From: Bacteroidota bacterium
GTDB taxonomy: Bacteria; Bacteroidota; Bacteroidia; Flavobacteriales_C; GCA-002722245
DNA: 34,001 nt
Assembly: GCA_026390935.1 (NCBI GenBank)
Contig: JAPLEZ010000074.1
Location: forward strand, 1-34,001
Direction of reading: 5' to 3'
Part shown: one piece after another, positions 18,836 through 27,833 of the stretch
Numbering within the stretch: position 1 is the first letter of the stretch
How the letters are laid out: each line of letters begins with the position of its first letter
Notes under the pieces: generated by a model
The model's input: only the letters and a program-made list of their open reading frames with translations
Database searches by the model: none
What the model was told of the DNA's origin: nothing
Translations under genes and position numbers: made by a program

Positions 18836-20029
18836 ATGAATGAATATTCGATGCTAAAAACACGCTTAAATATTAAATTACCATCCATTAAAATGGTAGA
18901 TATGAAAGCTCGATTTGATTGTTTTAAAGTGTTGTTTTTATTAATATTTCTTTCGTGGAAGTCAAATCTAATGGCGATAACCGCCATTGCTCCCAATCAC
19001 CAGAGTTTACAATATCAAGGCAGAATAGAAGTTAAGAATGCAAATGAACGCAATTTCATTTGGTCGGGTACTTCTGTGAAAATGAGATTTAACGGTACAA
19101 AATTATGGGTTCGTTTTACTGACCATGCTTTGGGCGCTGATGACGCAACTAATTACTACAATGTATTGGTGAATGAAGAATTGGTAGAAGTATTGAAATT
19201 AAATAAAAAGGATAGTATTTATGAGTTGAAAGGAATTCCTGCAGGGAAAGATTGTTTGGTTGAAATATTTAAAAGAACAGAAGCTGCAGTGGGTGGAAGC
19301 ACTTTTAAAGGTTTTGTTTTGGATGGCAGAATTTTGCCAATGAAAAATACCGCATTCAGAAAAATTGAAGTGATTGGCGATTCTTGGTCGTGCGGATATG
19401 GTAATGTTGTTAAATATGCTGATCCTTCTATTCATCCTGGTTTTCATTCAGCTAATGAAGATAATTATTCCGCGTTTGGTAGTATTGTTTCGCGCAGATT
19501 TGGCGCTCAATATATGTGCACGGCTTATTCGGGAAGAGGGGTGTCTAGAAACTTCGATGGAAGCACAACAGGTACGATGCCGAAGATTTATAAAACATTA
19601 ATTCCGGATGATACAAACACCAAATGGGATACAAAATTGTACACTGCCGATTTGCTGATTTGTTTTTTGGGCACCAACGATTTTGCAAAAGAACGTGAAG
19701 GGATTTCTCTTGATTCTGCGACTTTTGTGGCTTCGTATATTGAATTGATTAAAGCGCTAAAAAATGATCAGCCTAAAGCAAAAATTTTAATTGTGTATGG
19801 AGGTTCAGTGACCGACGATTATCCAAAGGGAAAGAGATGGTTGAGCAGATGGAGAAACTATACTACCGCAGTTGTGAAATATTTTGGTGAGGATAGTTCT
19901 TTAATGAAATTTGAACTCGCTCCGCAAAAGGCGCCTTACGGCGAAGATTTTCACCCCTCTGAACAAACTCAAAGAGATATAGCCATGCAAATTTGTGCTG
20001 TAATTCAAAAGTATTTAGGATGGCAGTAG
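18836..20029 (+). CDS. SGNH/GDSL carbohydrate esterase, CE2-like
   Basis: 397 residues from the first ATG. The real start may be the Met at 18902 (residue 23), which gives a clean signal peptide (KARFDCFKVLFLLIFLSW). Residues ~55-165 form a beta-sandwich (FIWSGTSVKMRFNGTKLWVRF), as in the jelly-roll N-domain of CE2 enzymes. Residues ~177-395 are the SGNH hydrolase: VIGDSWSCGYG (Ser183, block I), GRG (Gly234, block II), FLGTND (Asn281, block III) and DFHPS (Asp371/His373, block V). The full catalytic set is present. CE2 enzymes remove acetyl groups from xylan, glucomannan or xylooligosaccharides, which fits the neighbouring GH43 and SASA enzymes. There is no T9SS sorting domain, so it is probably periplasmic. 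Its stop lies 7 bp from the stop of the convergent regulator gene. Confidence 0.85.
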   Translation: MNEYSMLKTRLNIKLPSIKMVDMKARFDCFKVLFLLIFLSWKSNLMAITAIAPNHQSLQYQGRIEVKNANERNFIWSGTSVKMRFNGTKLWVRFTDHALGADDATNYYNVLVNEELVEVLKLNKKDSIYELKGIPAGKDCLVEIFKRTEAAVGGSTFKGFVLDGRILPMKNTAFRKIEVIGDSWSCGYGNVVKYADPSIHPGFHSANEDNYSAFGSIVSRRFGAQYMCTAYSGRGVSRNFDGSTTGTMPKIYKTLIPDDTNTKWDTKLYTADLLICFLGTNDFAKEREGISLDSATFVASYIELIKALKNDQPKAKILIVYGGSVTDDYPKGKRWLSRWRNYTTAVVKYFGEDSSLMKFELAPQKAPYGEDFHPSEQTQRDIAMQICAVIQKYLGWQ

Positions 20030-20036
20030 TTGCCAA

Positions 20037-20816
20037 CTAATAGTGGGCGTTTACGTTTTTATTTCTGCTTAAATTGGAAGGCGAATCATTGTACACTTCC
20101 TTAAAACGCGCACTAAAATATCCTGGATCCACATAACCCACTTCATAGGATATTTCTGATACATTCTTCGTTGTTGACATTAAAAGTTGATGCGCCTTTT
20201 TCAGTCGGTAATCCTGTATTAATTCATTCGCTGATTTTCCTGTAAGTCGAATCAGTTTTCTATACAAAGTTGATTTACTGATTTTGAGTTCTTCGGCAAT
20301 GATATTCACATTTAAATTTGGGTTTTTGTAGTGTGAAGAAATATAATCCATTACTCTATTGAGAAGTGCTGATTTTATTGTTTTAGTGGGTAACGTCGCA
20401 GTTTTTTTTACAGTATTAATGTTTTCCTTTAGTATGTTATGTGTTGCGAGGATGTTTTTAATTTTAAGTAACAAGATGGAGGTGCTAAAAGGTTTGGTGA
20501 TGTAATCAATGGCCCCATTTTGATAACCATGCAATTGCTCTGTTTCAGTTATTTTTGCGGTAAGAATGATTACAGGAATGTGAGAAGTTGTTGTGTTGTT
20601 TCGAAGTAAATTACACAATTCTATGCCGCTTACTTCTGGCATTAAAATATCTGTAATGATCAAATCGGGAATCTCATCAATGGCAATCTTAAAAGCTTCT
20701 TTCCCATTGGCAGCATGTAAAATATTGAAGGTTGGAGTTAAACACAATAGTAATGCTTCTCTAATTTCCACTTGATCCTCAACAATCAAAATGGTTGTTT
20801 TGTTTAGATTGAACAT
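20037..20816 (-). CDS. Response regulator with AraC-family output domain
   Basis: 259 residues, cytoplasmic, no signal peptide. A receiver domain (residues 7-125) has the acidic pair ED (13-14), phospho-acceptor Asp56 (IITDILMP), Thr in ILTAK and Lys108 (YITKPF). It is followed by an AraC helix-turn-helix (about 160-250: SKSTLYRKLIRLTGKS, VSEISYEVGYVDPGYFSARF). It looks like the detached C-terminal part of an HTCS. No histidine kinase gene adjoins it, so its partner is elsewhere or it is phosphorylated by another kinase. Being between the CE2-like and GH43 genes, it may control them, which is inference. Confidence 0.9.
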   Translation of the reverse strand: MFNLNKTTILIVEDQVEIREALLLCLTPTFNILHAANGKEAFKIAIDEIPDLIITDILMPEVSGIELCNLLRNNTTTSHIPVIILTAKITETEQLHGYQNGAIDYITKPFSTSILLLKIKNILATHNILKENINTVKKTATLPTKTIKSALLNRVMDYISSHYKNPNLNVNIIAEELKISKSTLYRKLIRLTGKSANELIQDYRLKKAHQLLMSTTKNVSEISYEVGYVDPGYFSARFKEVYNDSPSNLSRNKNVNAHY

Positions 20817-20962
20817 ACGATATAATTTTAAAATGTTATGGTGTAGGTAATGACTACATAAAAGTATAGTAGGAAAGAAATTAACCTTGTGAATTTTGTG
20901 TCATTCATTGCGATTATTCTGTCACCTGCAAAGAATGGAAATGGAAGGGAACGGAAAGCAGA

Positions 20963-20994
20963 CGCCCAAAATCTAAAGGATTAGATTTTGGGCG
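20963..20994. terminator. Perfect 14-bp stem-loop downstream of the GH43 gene
   Basis: CGCCCAAAATCTAA (20963-20976), AGGA loop, TTAGATTTTGGGCG (20981-20994). It lies 62 bp past the GH43 stop on the minus strand and upstream of the regulator gene. Neither side has a long T-run, so it may end transcription or protect a 3' end rather than be a canonical intrinsic terminator. Confidence 0.55.
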
Positions 20995-21055
20995 ATAGCT
21001 TTTGATCAATGAATGTGATTTTAGTTTTGGTGTTCCTTTGGTAGTAATTGTTTTT

Positions 21056-23380
21056 TTATTTCGCAATTAATAGTTTTGAAACACTATCTCCAGTGCTCAC
21101 CAAATATAAACCCTCCGACCAGTTTTCGGTATTGATAGTTGTTTTAAAATCGTTTTTACCACTAAATATTTCAGAATAAACTACATTGCCAAGCATATCG
21201 AAAACAAGTAATTGATTGTTTTCACTTACCGTGCTGAACGACAATTGCACTTGATTTTGAGCCGGATTGGGCATTATGCTTAAGGTTGTGGTTTTTTCTA
21301 ATTGCTGAATTCCTGTTGTTGGATTCGCAGTAAACGTGATTTTATTTATATTGAATTCATTGGTTTCGTTGTACACTCGCAATATGTGTTTGCCGCTGTT
21401 TAGCCATGCAATCATTGTTTGATTGGTATAAGTTTGCCAGCCACCAGTATTAGGCACTACATAAGAAGTTCCAATTTTCTCTCCATCTATTTCCAAGCGC
21501 AATCCTTTGCCGGTAGATGCTGACGCTACTCTGACTGTGATGTTATAGTCGTTTGAACTTTTTACATCCACCAAATATTCCATCCACTCGTCAACGGCAG
21601 TCCATCCAATATTGTAACCACCTCCAACATCTGAAGTGCTTTCAATATCAACGCTTTCACTTGTTCTGTATTTTTCTCCGTAGTTGTATGGGTCAACATC
21701 ATAGTAAGCATTTCCTTGTCCGCCTTTGTTGAAGTTTTCTGATTCAAGAACACCTGGAATTGCAATAGCGGCAGCGTAGGTACCAACAAATTTTATGAAA
21801 TCAATATTTACTGTTCCCGAAGTTGCAGTAGTTGTTGGATCCAGTCGAATTTGTTTAATGATGCCTTTCCAGTTGGCGTTAGCGCTGAGGTCAATGATGT
21901 GATACATTTGTTTTGTAGCATTTGCAGTAATTGGAAAAGTAACGTGTTTAGATCCATTCCATGCGCCGTCGATGGAGGTGGTCCAAAAAAGTTCGCCTGT
22001 TGTAGCGGTAGTCATGTTGCGCATTCGAACTACAACATATTTGTATTCGCTGCCCGATATCCCAAGCTGATCGGGGGAATGCATATAAGGATCATTCCCG
22101 CTGATAGTTGTTTTTATCATGTTGCTGCTTACGCTTCCAGCCATTTGACTGTTTAAAGTCCATCCTTCCAAATCGCTAGTGAAGTTCCAGTAGTTGGTAA
22201 CAGCTTTTTGTACTGTGCCAGTTTCATTTAAACCTACAATTGGTTTTGCAGTAAAGTCGGGAATCATTTTTCCGTTGAATGTCCGCCAACCAATTTCTTG
22301 TAACATGATTCTTCTTTCCCATTCATACGCAGTATTGCCATTATTAAATCCGTCATTGTGTTTACTATGGTAATACATATATAATTTTGAGTTGTCGGGT
22401 GATGGCGCCAGTGCAGCAACACCAGGTCCTTTTATTCCTTTAGCGTGCAAACTGGTGGCACTTTGGTCGGCGTTGTTGGATGCGAACAAACGTTCTTCAC
22501 CATTGTAATCTACTTTTTTCCAATAATCTGGACTTGACACCTGCGTTGCTGAGGTGCCTGTAAAGTAGATCATTCCTACGGCATACATATTCGTATTTGC
22601 ACCGTTAATAGATAAAAGCATGAACATTTCATCATCTCTTCCAGATATTCCAAACATAGAAGGAGTGTAAACCGCTGGCGCTTCCACAACTACTCCTGAT
22701 GATCCAAACTGCGGTCTTTGTCCGTAACCGAAGGAATAGGTAGCCACCATATTGCCACCAGAAGCTACAGGTTGAGCCAACGAAAAAGTAGTTCCGTCGT
22801 AATTCACTTTTGATATAAACACACTTTCAAATCCCCAGTCGTACGTGGTGGTGTTTTCATTTCCTGCCCATGCGACAAATAGTTCTCCTTTGTAAAAAAA
22901 TGGGTAGAAGTCTAAGCGGTATTGCATTTGTTTGTATAAATCGCCAACTTTATTTGTCCACGTACCTGTGTAAGGATCTCCATCACATTCCCATAAACCC
23001 TGACCAAATAAATACCATTTATTTACTGTTTTTCCATACAATGTGCTTATGTAAATTGGCGGACTCAATGGTGCGCCATTCGGCAATGCTTTCGGAGTAC
23101 CTAGTTCTGATAATATTTTTGTTTTGTATATGTAATTGTCAACGCCAGGCACTTTTCCCTGTGACCATTTTACATAGTAGTAATATCCGTCTTTAAAGGA
23201 TGCTTTAGCATCATAGCCCGATTCAAAAATCGGATTGGTGTAGGATACGTTGGTGGTTGTTTGTGCGCTTAAGTTGATAGTCATTGTCAACAGTAGCAGT
23301 GCAGTAATAAAAGTTTTTGGCTGCTTTTTATTCGTTACAAGAAATGATGAAAATAGGTGTAAAATTGTTTTCATAATCAA
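21056..23380 (-). CDS. GH43-like glycosidase with CBM6, T9SS type A sorting domain
   Basis: 774 residues with a signal peptide (hydrophobic core ~22-38, ending LSAQ). Residues ~45-385 fit a GH43 five-bladed propeller: NPIFESGYDAKASFKDGYYY (candidate base Asp57), RLDFYPFFYKGELFVAWAG (candidate pKa-tuning Asp157), VVEAPAVY (candidate acid Glu233) and GPGVAALAPSPDNSKLYMYY. GH43 enzymes are usually arabinofuranosidases or xylosidases. Residues ~390-530 are the same unassigned beta-sandwich as in the SASA enzyme (YMHSPDQLGISG, IKQIRLDPT). Residues ~535-675 are CBM6 (LESENFNKGGQGNAYYDVDP, GGGYNIGW, EWMEYLVDV). The end is a type A sorting domain (IMPNPAQNQVQ, EGLYLVSTG). The shared modules suggest both enzymes bind the same polymer. 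It stands alone on the minus strand between a regulator gene and a giant type B gene. Confidence 0.85.
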   Translation of the reverse strand: MIMKTILHLFSSFLVTNKKQPKTFITALLLLTMTINLSAQTTTNVSYTNPIFESGYDAKASFKDGYYYYVKWSQGKVPGVDNYIYKTKILSELGTPKALPNGAPLSPPIYISTLYGKTVNKWYLFGQGLWECDGDPYTGTWTNKVGDLYKQMQYRLDFYPFFYKGELFVAWAGNENTTTYDWGFESVFISKVNYDGTTFSLAQPVASGGNMVATYSFGYGQRPQFGSSGVVVEAPAVYTPSMFGISGRDDEMFMLLSINGANTNMYAVGMIYFTGTSATQVSSPDYWKKVDYNGEERLFASNNADQSATSLHAKGIKGPGVAALAPSPDNSKLYMYYHSKHNDGFNNGNTAYEWERRIMLQEIGWRTFNGKMIPDFTAKPIVGLNETGTVQKAVTNYWNFTSDLEGWTLNSQMAGSVSSNMIKTTISGNDPYMHSPDQLGISGSEYKYVVVRMRNMTTATTGELFWTTSIDGAWNGSKHVTFPITANATKQMYHIIDLSANANWKGIIKQIRLDPTTTATSGTVNIDFIKFVGTYAAAIAIPGVLESENFNKGGQGNAYYDVDPYNYGEKYRTSESVDIESTSDVGGGYNIGWTAVDEWMEYLVDVKSSNDYNITVRVASASTGKGLRLEIDGEKIGTSYVVPNTGGWQTYTNQTMIAWLNSGKHILRVYNETNEFNINKITFTANPTTGIQQLEKTTTLSIMPNPAQNQVQLSFSTVSENNQLLVFDMLGNVVYSEIFSGKNDFKTTINTENWSEGLYLVSTGDSVSKLLIAK

Positions 23381-23482
23381 ACGAATTAAGTAAGTAGTAG
23401 ATTCTTACTGTAAGATATTGTAAAGCACTAAATAAGTCTTTTGTTTTTCATTCAAGAGCTATTAATTTTCGTGCAAAGAGTG

Positions 23483-26400
23483 TTATTTGATTAAGCTCAC
23501 ATGACCATACATCACATCTCTTTTGGCACCGTGCATGGATTTGAATTTGTAATCAATTTTCCAAACGTACACATCAATTTGCGCCAAATTACCTCTGTAA
23601 ATACCATCCCATCCATCGTTGATGTCGTTGGTTTCAAAAAGTAGTTCTCCCCATCTGTCAAAAATTTTCAAATCATATTCTAAAAGATCATCCGAGCTTT
23701 GCGCAAAGAACGCGTCATTTTTTCCGTCGTTGTTAGGTGTAAATGCATTTGGTACATATAGCACAGGCGTGCATAATTCATCTACATAAATTGAATCGTA
23801 AGTAATGCAACCGTAAGAAGAAATAAGTTGAACATTGTACACTCCTTCTTTTTCAGCGTAGTAAATAGGAGATGTTGAGCCGTCGAACCACAAATATTTA
23901 TTGGCATCAGTGGTCGCGTCCAATTCAACCACATTCACTTCACGGAAGCAATGTAAAATTCCTTCTTGTTCAATTTCTTTAGGATGAGGAACTTCAACTA
24001 CATTGGTGCTTGTGTTTGCTGTACATGCAATTCCGGTTGAAACACTCACGGAATATTTTCCTTTTGAATTTACCTGTATTGTTTTTGCTGTGTCGTTGGT
24101 TGACCAAAAAACAATAGGAGCGCTAGTGATAACGGTCATGTCAACCGATTCTCCTTCACATAAAATATATTCGTCTTTCAAGGATACTTTCGGAACGTAG
24201 TCAACAAGTACATCAATTTCCGATTTTTTTTCACAACCATTTTTCACCACCGTTACTTCATAAAGTCCGGAAGAATTAATTTTAATTTTTTGAGAAGTTT
24301 CTGTAGTACTCCAACTGTAAGCATCCATATCTGCTCCAGCATTTAAAAGAACCGGTAATTCTGTTTCACAAATCACCACATCAGGACCTAAATTGATATT
24401 CGGCAGGTCTTTTACTTCCAACCAAACAGAATCTATTTTCACACAGTTTTTATTAGAGGTTACTCTTAAAATGTACCATCCTTTTTTTGAAACAGAAATA
24501 CTGTTGCTGGTTTCTCCGGTGCTCCAAGCATAAGAGTATTGAGGAAGCATTGGTACGGAAAACACTACTGGTTCCTGACCTTCGCACATCGACATGTCTG
24601 GTCCGATATTAATTTCTGGAAGAGCGTTCACCACCAATTCAACAGTGTCGGAAGAGCTGCATCCTGCAGAGTCACTTACTACTAACGTATAAACTCCTGC
24701 ATCATGAGTAATAATGCTTTTTGTTTTTTCGCCATTGCTCCATGCATATGTGGCGAAGCTTGAGCCAGCATCAAAAGTAACTGAAGCTCCATCTGCACAA
24801 ATTGCTTTATCGGCACCTAAATCAAAAACAGGAAGTGGGTTCACAATTAAATTCACAGTATCGGAGGATGAACAAGAATTAACATCAGTGGCTGTTAGAA
24901 TATATTTTCCTGCTGTTGCTGTAGAAATAGTTTTTGTTTTTTCTCCTGAATTCCAAAGGTAAGAGCTAAAGTTTTTTCCGGCATCAAAAGTAATTTTAGC
25001 GGCATCAGCGCAAATGGCTTTGTCGGCACCTAAATCAAAAACAGGCAAGGGATTTACAATTAAATTAACGTTGTCGGAAGAGGAACAAGAATTGGCATCG
25101 GTCACTGTTAAGGTGTATTTTCCGGCCGTTGCTGTAGAAATAGTTTTTGTTTTTTCTCCTGAACTCCAAAGGTAAGAGTTAAAGGTTTTACCGGCATCAA
25201 AAGTGATTTTTGGAGCGTCTGCACAAATTGCTTTGTCAGCACCTAGATCAAAAACGGGAAGTGGATTCACATTTAAATTCACTGTGTCAGAAGTTGAACA
25301 AGAATTGACATCAGTGACTGTTAAGGAATATTTTCCAGTTGTTGCTGTAGAAATAGTTTTTGTTTTTTCTCCTGTGCTCCAAAGGTAAGAGCTAAAGTTT
25401 TTTCCGGCATCAAAAGTAATTTTCGCAGCATCGGCACAAATGGTTTTATCGGCACCTAAATTAAAAACTGGTTGTGGGTAAACGGTAACTTTCATAGTAT
25501 CTGCACAACCGCTAAGATCCGTGCTATCTGGCAACAGCACAAAATAGTAATCGCCCGCAATTCCTAGTTGATTGGCTTTTCCGGTTTTGCCATTTATTAC
25601 AATGTTTTTTGGGCCACTTGCCGTGATCCATTTTTGTGTGTTTACTGCATCAGTAAGATCGATAGAATCTACACTTGCGCATTGAGCGATGTCAGCGCCG
25701 GCATCGGCAGTTGGATTTGAAAGCACCGGTATAGAATTATTTCCGGTTACCAATAAGCCTTCAACAGCTGCGTGTACTGTAGATGCAACTCCATTAAGCA
25801 TTAATATTTCAATGGTATTTTCACCTGCTTTCCATTCTCCAGCAAATTTTAATTTTGCTTGATTTCCCGCTATAAATGTTACATTGCTGCTTGGCAAATA
25901 AGGAGCCGGAATTAATTTTCCGTTGACATACAACGCTATAATTTGATTGTCGCCATAGGCATCTAAATTTATTTCAATTTGTTTTTCAGTGTAGTGCGCT
26001 GTTGAATTGCAATTGCATGGCAATTCAAAAGTGTTTCTATAAAATCTGTAAACATATTTTTCTTGTTCGCTCGCGCATAGTTTATTTGTTCCAGTGATCC
26101 AATGCGCTTTGTCAAAAGGAGCTGGTAGGTTTTCTGGATGCACCCACACAGAAGGTGCACAATTGTTTTGAATTTTTGCGGCTGAATATTTTATATAGGA
26201 AGCATTTGGAGAAGGCAAATCTGCAATGTTTTTCAAAGTTTCTCCTTTATAAATAATGTCACTCACTTTCCATCTTTGATCAAATCCAGCAGCAGTTTTA
26301 TATCCTGTTGAAAACGAAGTGTCGGCTGGAAAAGATTTGATTTTTGCTTGCTCCGGAGAACAAAAACAGTTGGCCGGATTTAGCGCAACAGTGGTATCAA

Positions 26401-27469
26401 TGGTACAACCAAAAATGGAGAAAAATCTTAAAGTATAGTTGGTAGAAACTGTGGGATTAGGCAAATTTGAAATGGTGTAGCTTGCGCCCACGGGAATGCC
26501 TGTAGCGTAAGTTTTATTTCCATTATATGAGCTGCCGGCAGAGTAGTCAAATCTCCATTGGTCGGCATCTGAAATACTTGTTGGGGAAATTAATATTGAT
26601 CCGTTGTTATTCGCTACTAAACCAGTGCAAGTAGCGCTTGCGGTGGAAGCACTAACAGTATTAGTAATAGTGTTTGGAGCAACAGTTATGGTTTTACTTT
26701 GCGTGCATATTTCTCCAATGCGCATGTATACTGTGTAATTTCCCGGATTTAGATTATTAAAAAACGAATCGTTTTGATAAGTAATATTATCTAAACTATA
26801 CTCCAGTTTAACTGTTGCCGGAGCAGAAGAATGCACATCAATTGTTCCACCGCAGTATGAAGAGGTGGTAAGCGACATTGAAACATTTACACTTTGAATG
26901 TCAATAGCATCTAAAAAATTTCCAACCGCTTTATTTCCACCTGCAGAAGAAACAGAAACAAATTGCAAGCGTGTGATAGTTTGTCCGGCAGGCACTAAAT
27001 AATTTCCGGTATAAAAAACCCAAGCATTTTTTCCAGTGGAATATTGGCCTTGTGTAATGTAGGGTCCTCCTGGTGGTCCGATTTGAAGTTCCATTACATC
27101 AACTCCCGCACGACCTCTGTGCGCAAATCCGTATTTTAATGTAGTGCCGGGTATAGTGGAAGCATCTTGATACAGGGCAGATACCATATTGGCATTTAAT
27201 TCGGCAAATTGATTTCCGGAGTAAGCGGGTACTCCTTGATAACCTGATCTCCAATATTCCATTTTGTTATCGGAAGCAGTGGTTTGCCAGCCTTTAGTTA
27301 ATCCTTCATCAAATGTTTTCCAGGTGGTTGAACCGAACATTGTGTTAATGTCGGGTGTTTCAAAATCGGGATTGTTTAATTTAAAATCGCATGCGGTATC
27401 TTGCGACCAAGAGGAGTTAATGCCAACAATTAGCAACAGTACTAACAGATATGTTTTTTTGTTTAACAT
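23483..27469 (-). CDS. Giant PKD-like repeat protein, T9SS type B sorting domain
   Basis: 1328 residues with a signal peptide (about 1-22, ending SWSQ). Residues 24-200 form an N-terminal beta-sandwich (NNPDFETPDI, GFAHRGRAGVD, IGPPGGPY, NFLDAIDIQSV) shared with the gene at 28713-32465. A middle module at ~480-590 (INLDAYGDNQIIALYVNG, AAVEGLLVTG) is also shared. Residues ~665-960 hold four near-identical 71-residue PKD-like repeats (VFDLGADKAICADA, YLWSSGEKTKTI, AGKYTLTVTD), then further diverged copies. A C-terminal CHU_C/type B domain follows (VPNAFTPNNDGKND, IFDRWG, VYVWKIDYKF). By family it is a T9SS-exported surface or secreted protein, probably adhesive. It shares a conserved 41-bp element upstream with its paralogue. 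Confidence 0.9.
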   Translation of the reverse strand: MLNKKTYLLVLLLIVGINSSWSQDTACDFKLNNPDFETPDINTMFGSTTWKTFDEGLTKGWQTTASDNKMEYWRSGYQGVPAYSGNQFAELNANMVSALYQDASTIPGTTLKYGFAHRGRAGVDVMELQIGPPGGPYITQGQYSTGKNAWVFYTGNYLVPAGQTITRLQFVSVSSAGGNKAVGNFLDAIDIQSVNVSMSLTTSSYCGGTIDVHSSAPATVKLEYSLDNITYQNDSFFNNLNPGNYTVYMRIGEICTQSKTITVAPNTITNTVSASTASATCTGLVANNNGSILISPTSISDADQWRFDYSAGSSYNGNKTYATGIPVGASYTISNLPNPTVSTNYTLRFFSIFGCTIDTTVALNPANCFCSPEQAKIKSFPADTSFSTGYKTAAGFDQRWKVSDIIYKGETLKNIADLPSPNASYIKYSAAKIQNNCAPSVWVHPENLPAPFDKAHWITGTNKLCASEQEKYVYRFYRNTFELPCNCNSTAHYTEKQIEINLDAYGDNQIIALYVNGKLIPAPYLPSSNVTFIAGNQAKLKFAGEWKAGENTIEILMLNGVASTVHAAVEGLLVTGNNSIPVLSNPTADAGADIAQCASVDSIDLTDAVNTQKWITASGPKNIVINGKTGKANQLGIAGDYYFVLLPDSTDLSGCADTMKVTVYPQPVFNLGADKTICADAAKITFDAGKNFSSYLWSTGEKTKTISTATTGKYSLTVTDVNSCSTSDTVNLNVNPLPVFDLGADKAICADAPKITFDAGKTFNSYLWSSGEKTKTISTATAGKYTLTVTDANSCSSSDNVNLIVNPLPVFDLGADKAICADAAKITFDAGKNFSSYLWNSGEKTKTISTATAGKYILTATDVNSCSSSDTVNLIVNPLPVFDLGADKAICADGASVTFDAGSSFATYAWSNGEKTKSIITHDAGVYTLVVSDSAGCSSSDTVELVVNALPEINIGPDMSMCEGQEPVVFSVPMLPQYSYAWSTGETSNSISVSKKGWYILRVTSNKNCVKIDSVWLEVKDLPNINLGPDVVICETELPVLLNAGADMDAYSWSTTETSQKIKINSSGLYEVTVVKNGCEKKSEIDVLVDYVPKVSLKDEYILCEGESVDMTVITSAPIVFWSTNDTAKTIQVNSKGKYSVSVSTGIACTANTSTNVVEVPHPKEIEQEGILHCFREVNVVELDATTDANKYLWFDGSTSPIYYAEKEGVYNVQLISSYGCITYDSIYVDELCTPVLYVPNAFTPNNDGKNDAFFAQSSDDLLEYDLKIFDRWGELLFETNDINDGWDGIYRGNLAQIDVYVWKIDYKFKSMHGAKRDVMYGHVSLIK
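24600..25455 (-). repeat. Four-copy 213-bp tandem repeat (PKD-like domains)
   Basis: The conserved CGGCACCTA block (encoding LGAD) recurs at 24811, 25024, 25237 and 25450, exactly 213 bp (71 codons) apart, with very similar sequence between. This is a recent tandem duplication inside the giant type B gene. Confidence 0.9.
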
Positions 27470-27529
27470 TAAGTCTTACAATGATGATCCCGTTTGTATA
27501 CATTTTACGTGAAATAAATTTTTAAGTTT

Positions 27530-27570
27530 CCTTCTGAAGTCTTTATTATTGTTGATTTTCGTTCAAAAAA
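27530..27570 (-). promoter_or_regulatory. Conserved 41-bp element upstream of giant type B gene (copy 1)
   Basis: 36 of 41 bases match 32529-32569, and both copies lie about 60 bp before the ATG (60 and 63 bp). On the minus strand it begins TTTTTTGAACGAAAATCA and ends TTCAGAAGG. The left edge is a TTTG that could be a -33 box, but no standard TAnnTTTG follows, so the exact role (promoter or regulator site) is uncertain. Confidence 0.55.
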
Positions 27571-27617
27571 AACGCAAGCTCTAAAATCGTTAGGTTATGA
27601 TTTTAAGAACTTGCGTT
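27563..27617 (-). terminator. Intrinsic terminator-like hairpin
   Basis: On the minus strand the arm ending CTTGCGTT is followed by a run of eight T (plus strand A-run 27563-27570). The arms are 27571-27588 (AACGCAAGCTCTAAAATC) and 27599-27617, with a 10-nt loop and minor mismatches. It lies 217 bp after the stop of the broken type B gene and directly abuts the conserved element upstream of the next gene. Confidence 0.7.
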
Positions 27618-27641
27618 TACAGCAAAAGAGATGTTCATAGG

Positions 27642-27728
27642 TTAAGTAAGGTTTGGATTTTCAGTTCCATCATCTCTTGAATTTAAATTACGAAGAGTTT
27701 TAGCTTTTGTATGTAAGTTTTCATTCAT
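27642..27728 (-). CDS. Possible 28-residue small ORF
   Basis: An ATG-started frame (begins MNENLHTKAK, ends NPNLT) sits between the broken type B gene and the terminator-like hairpin at 27563-27617. It is hydrophilic, with no membrane segment and no recognisable family. Its place just before a terminator is the only support; it may be chance. Confidence 0.2.
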   Translation of the reverse strand: MNENLHTKAKTLRNLNSRDDGTENPNLT

Positions 27729-27833
27729 AGAGTTTGAATTTTAATTCATTCTCAATTTGCAATGATAAGATAAAGATGAAAACCGTTAATGTTTACCTGC
27801 AGATAGCCCTACAGAAACAAAGAAATTTGTTTA

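Larger units (their letters stand above)
27470..27833. other. Intergenic region between the two giant type B genes (364 bp)
   Basis: It contains the leader and 41-bp element of the 23483-27469 gene, a terminator-like hairpin and one possible small ORF. Nothing else was seen. Confidence 0.7.

Noticed and set aside
18836-18901. First 22 codons of the CE2-like gene as a real N-terminus
   Set aside because: Starting at 18902 gives a normal signal peptide; the upstream codons look like leader sequence, although the first ATG cannot be excluded.
20021-20035. 5-bp inverted repeat TGGCA/TGCCA between the convergent CE2-like and regulator genes
   Set aside because: The stem is too short, overlaps a stop codon and has no T-run; it is not a convincing terminator.
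18676-23458. TTTTCATTCA-like words upstream of several genes (18681, 23446, 27716) as an AraC-regulator box
   Set aside because: They are short, A/T-rich and at variable distances; only the 41-bp pair upstream of the giant genes is long enough to trust.
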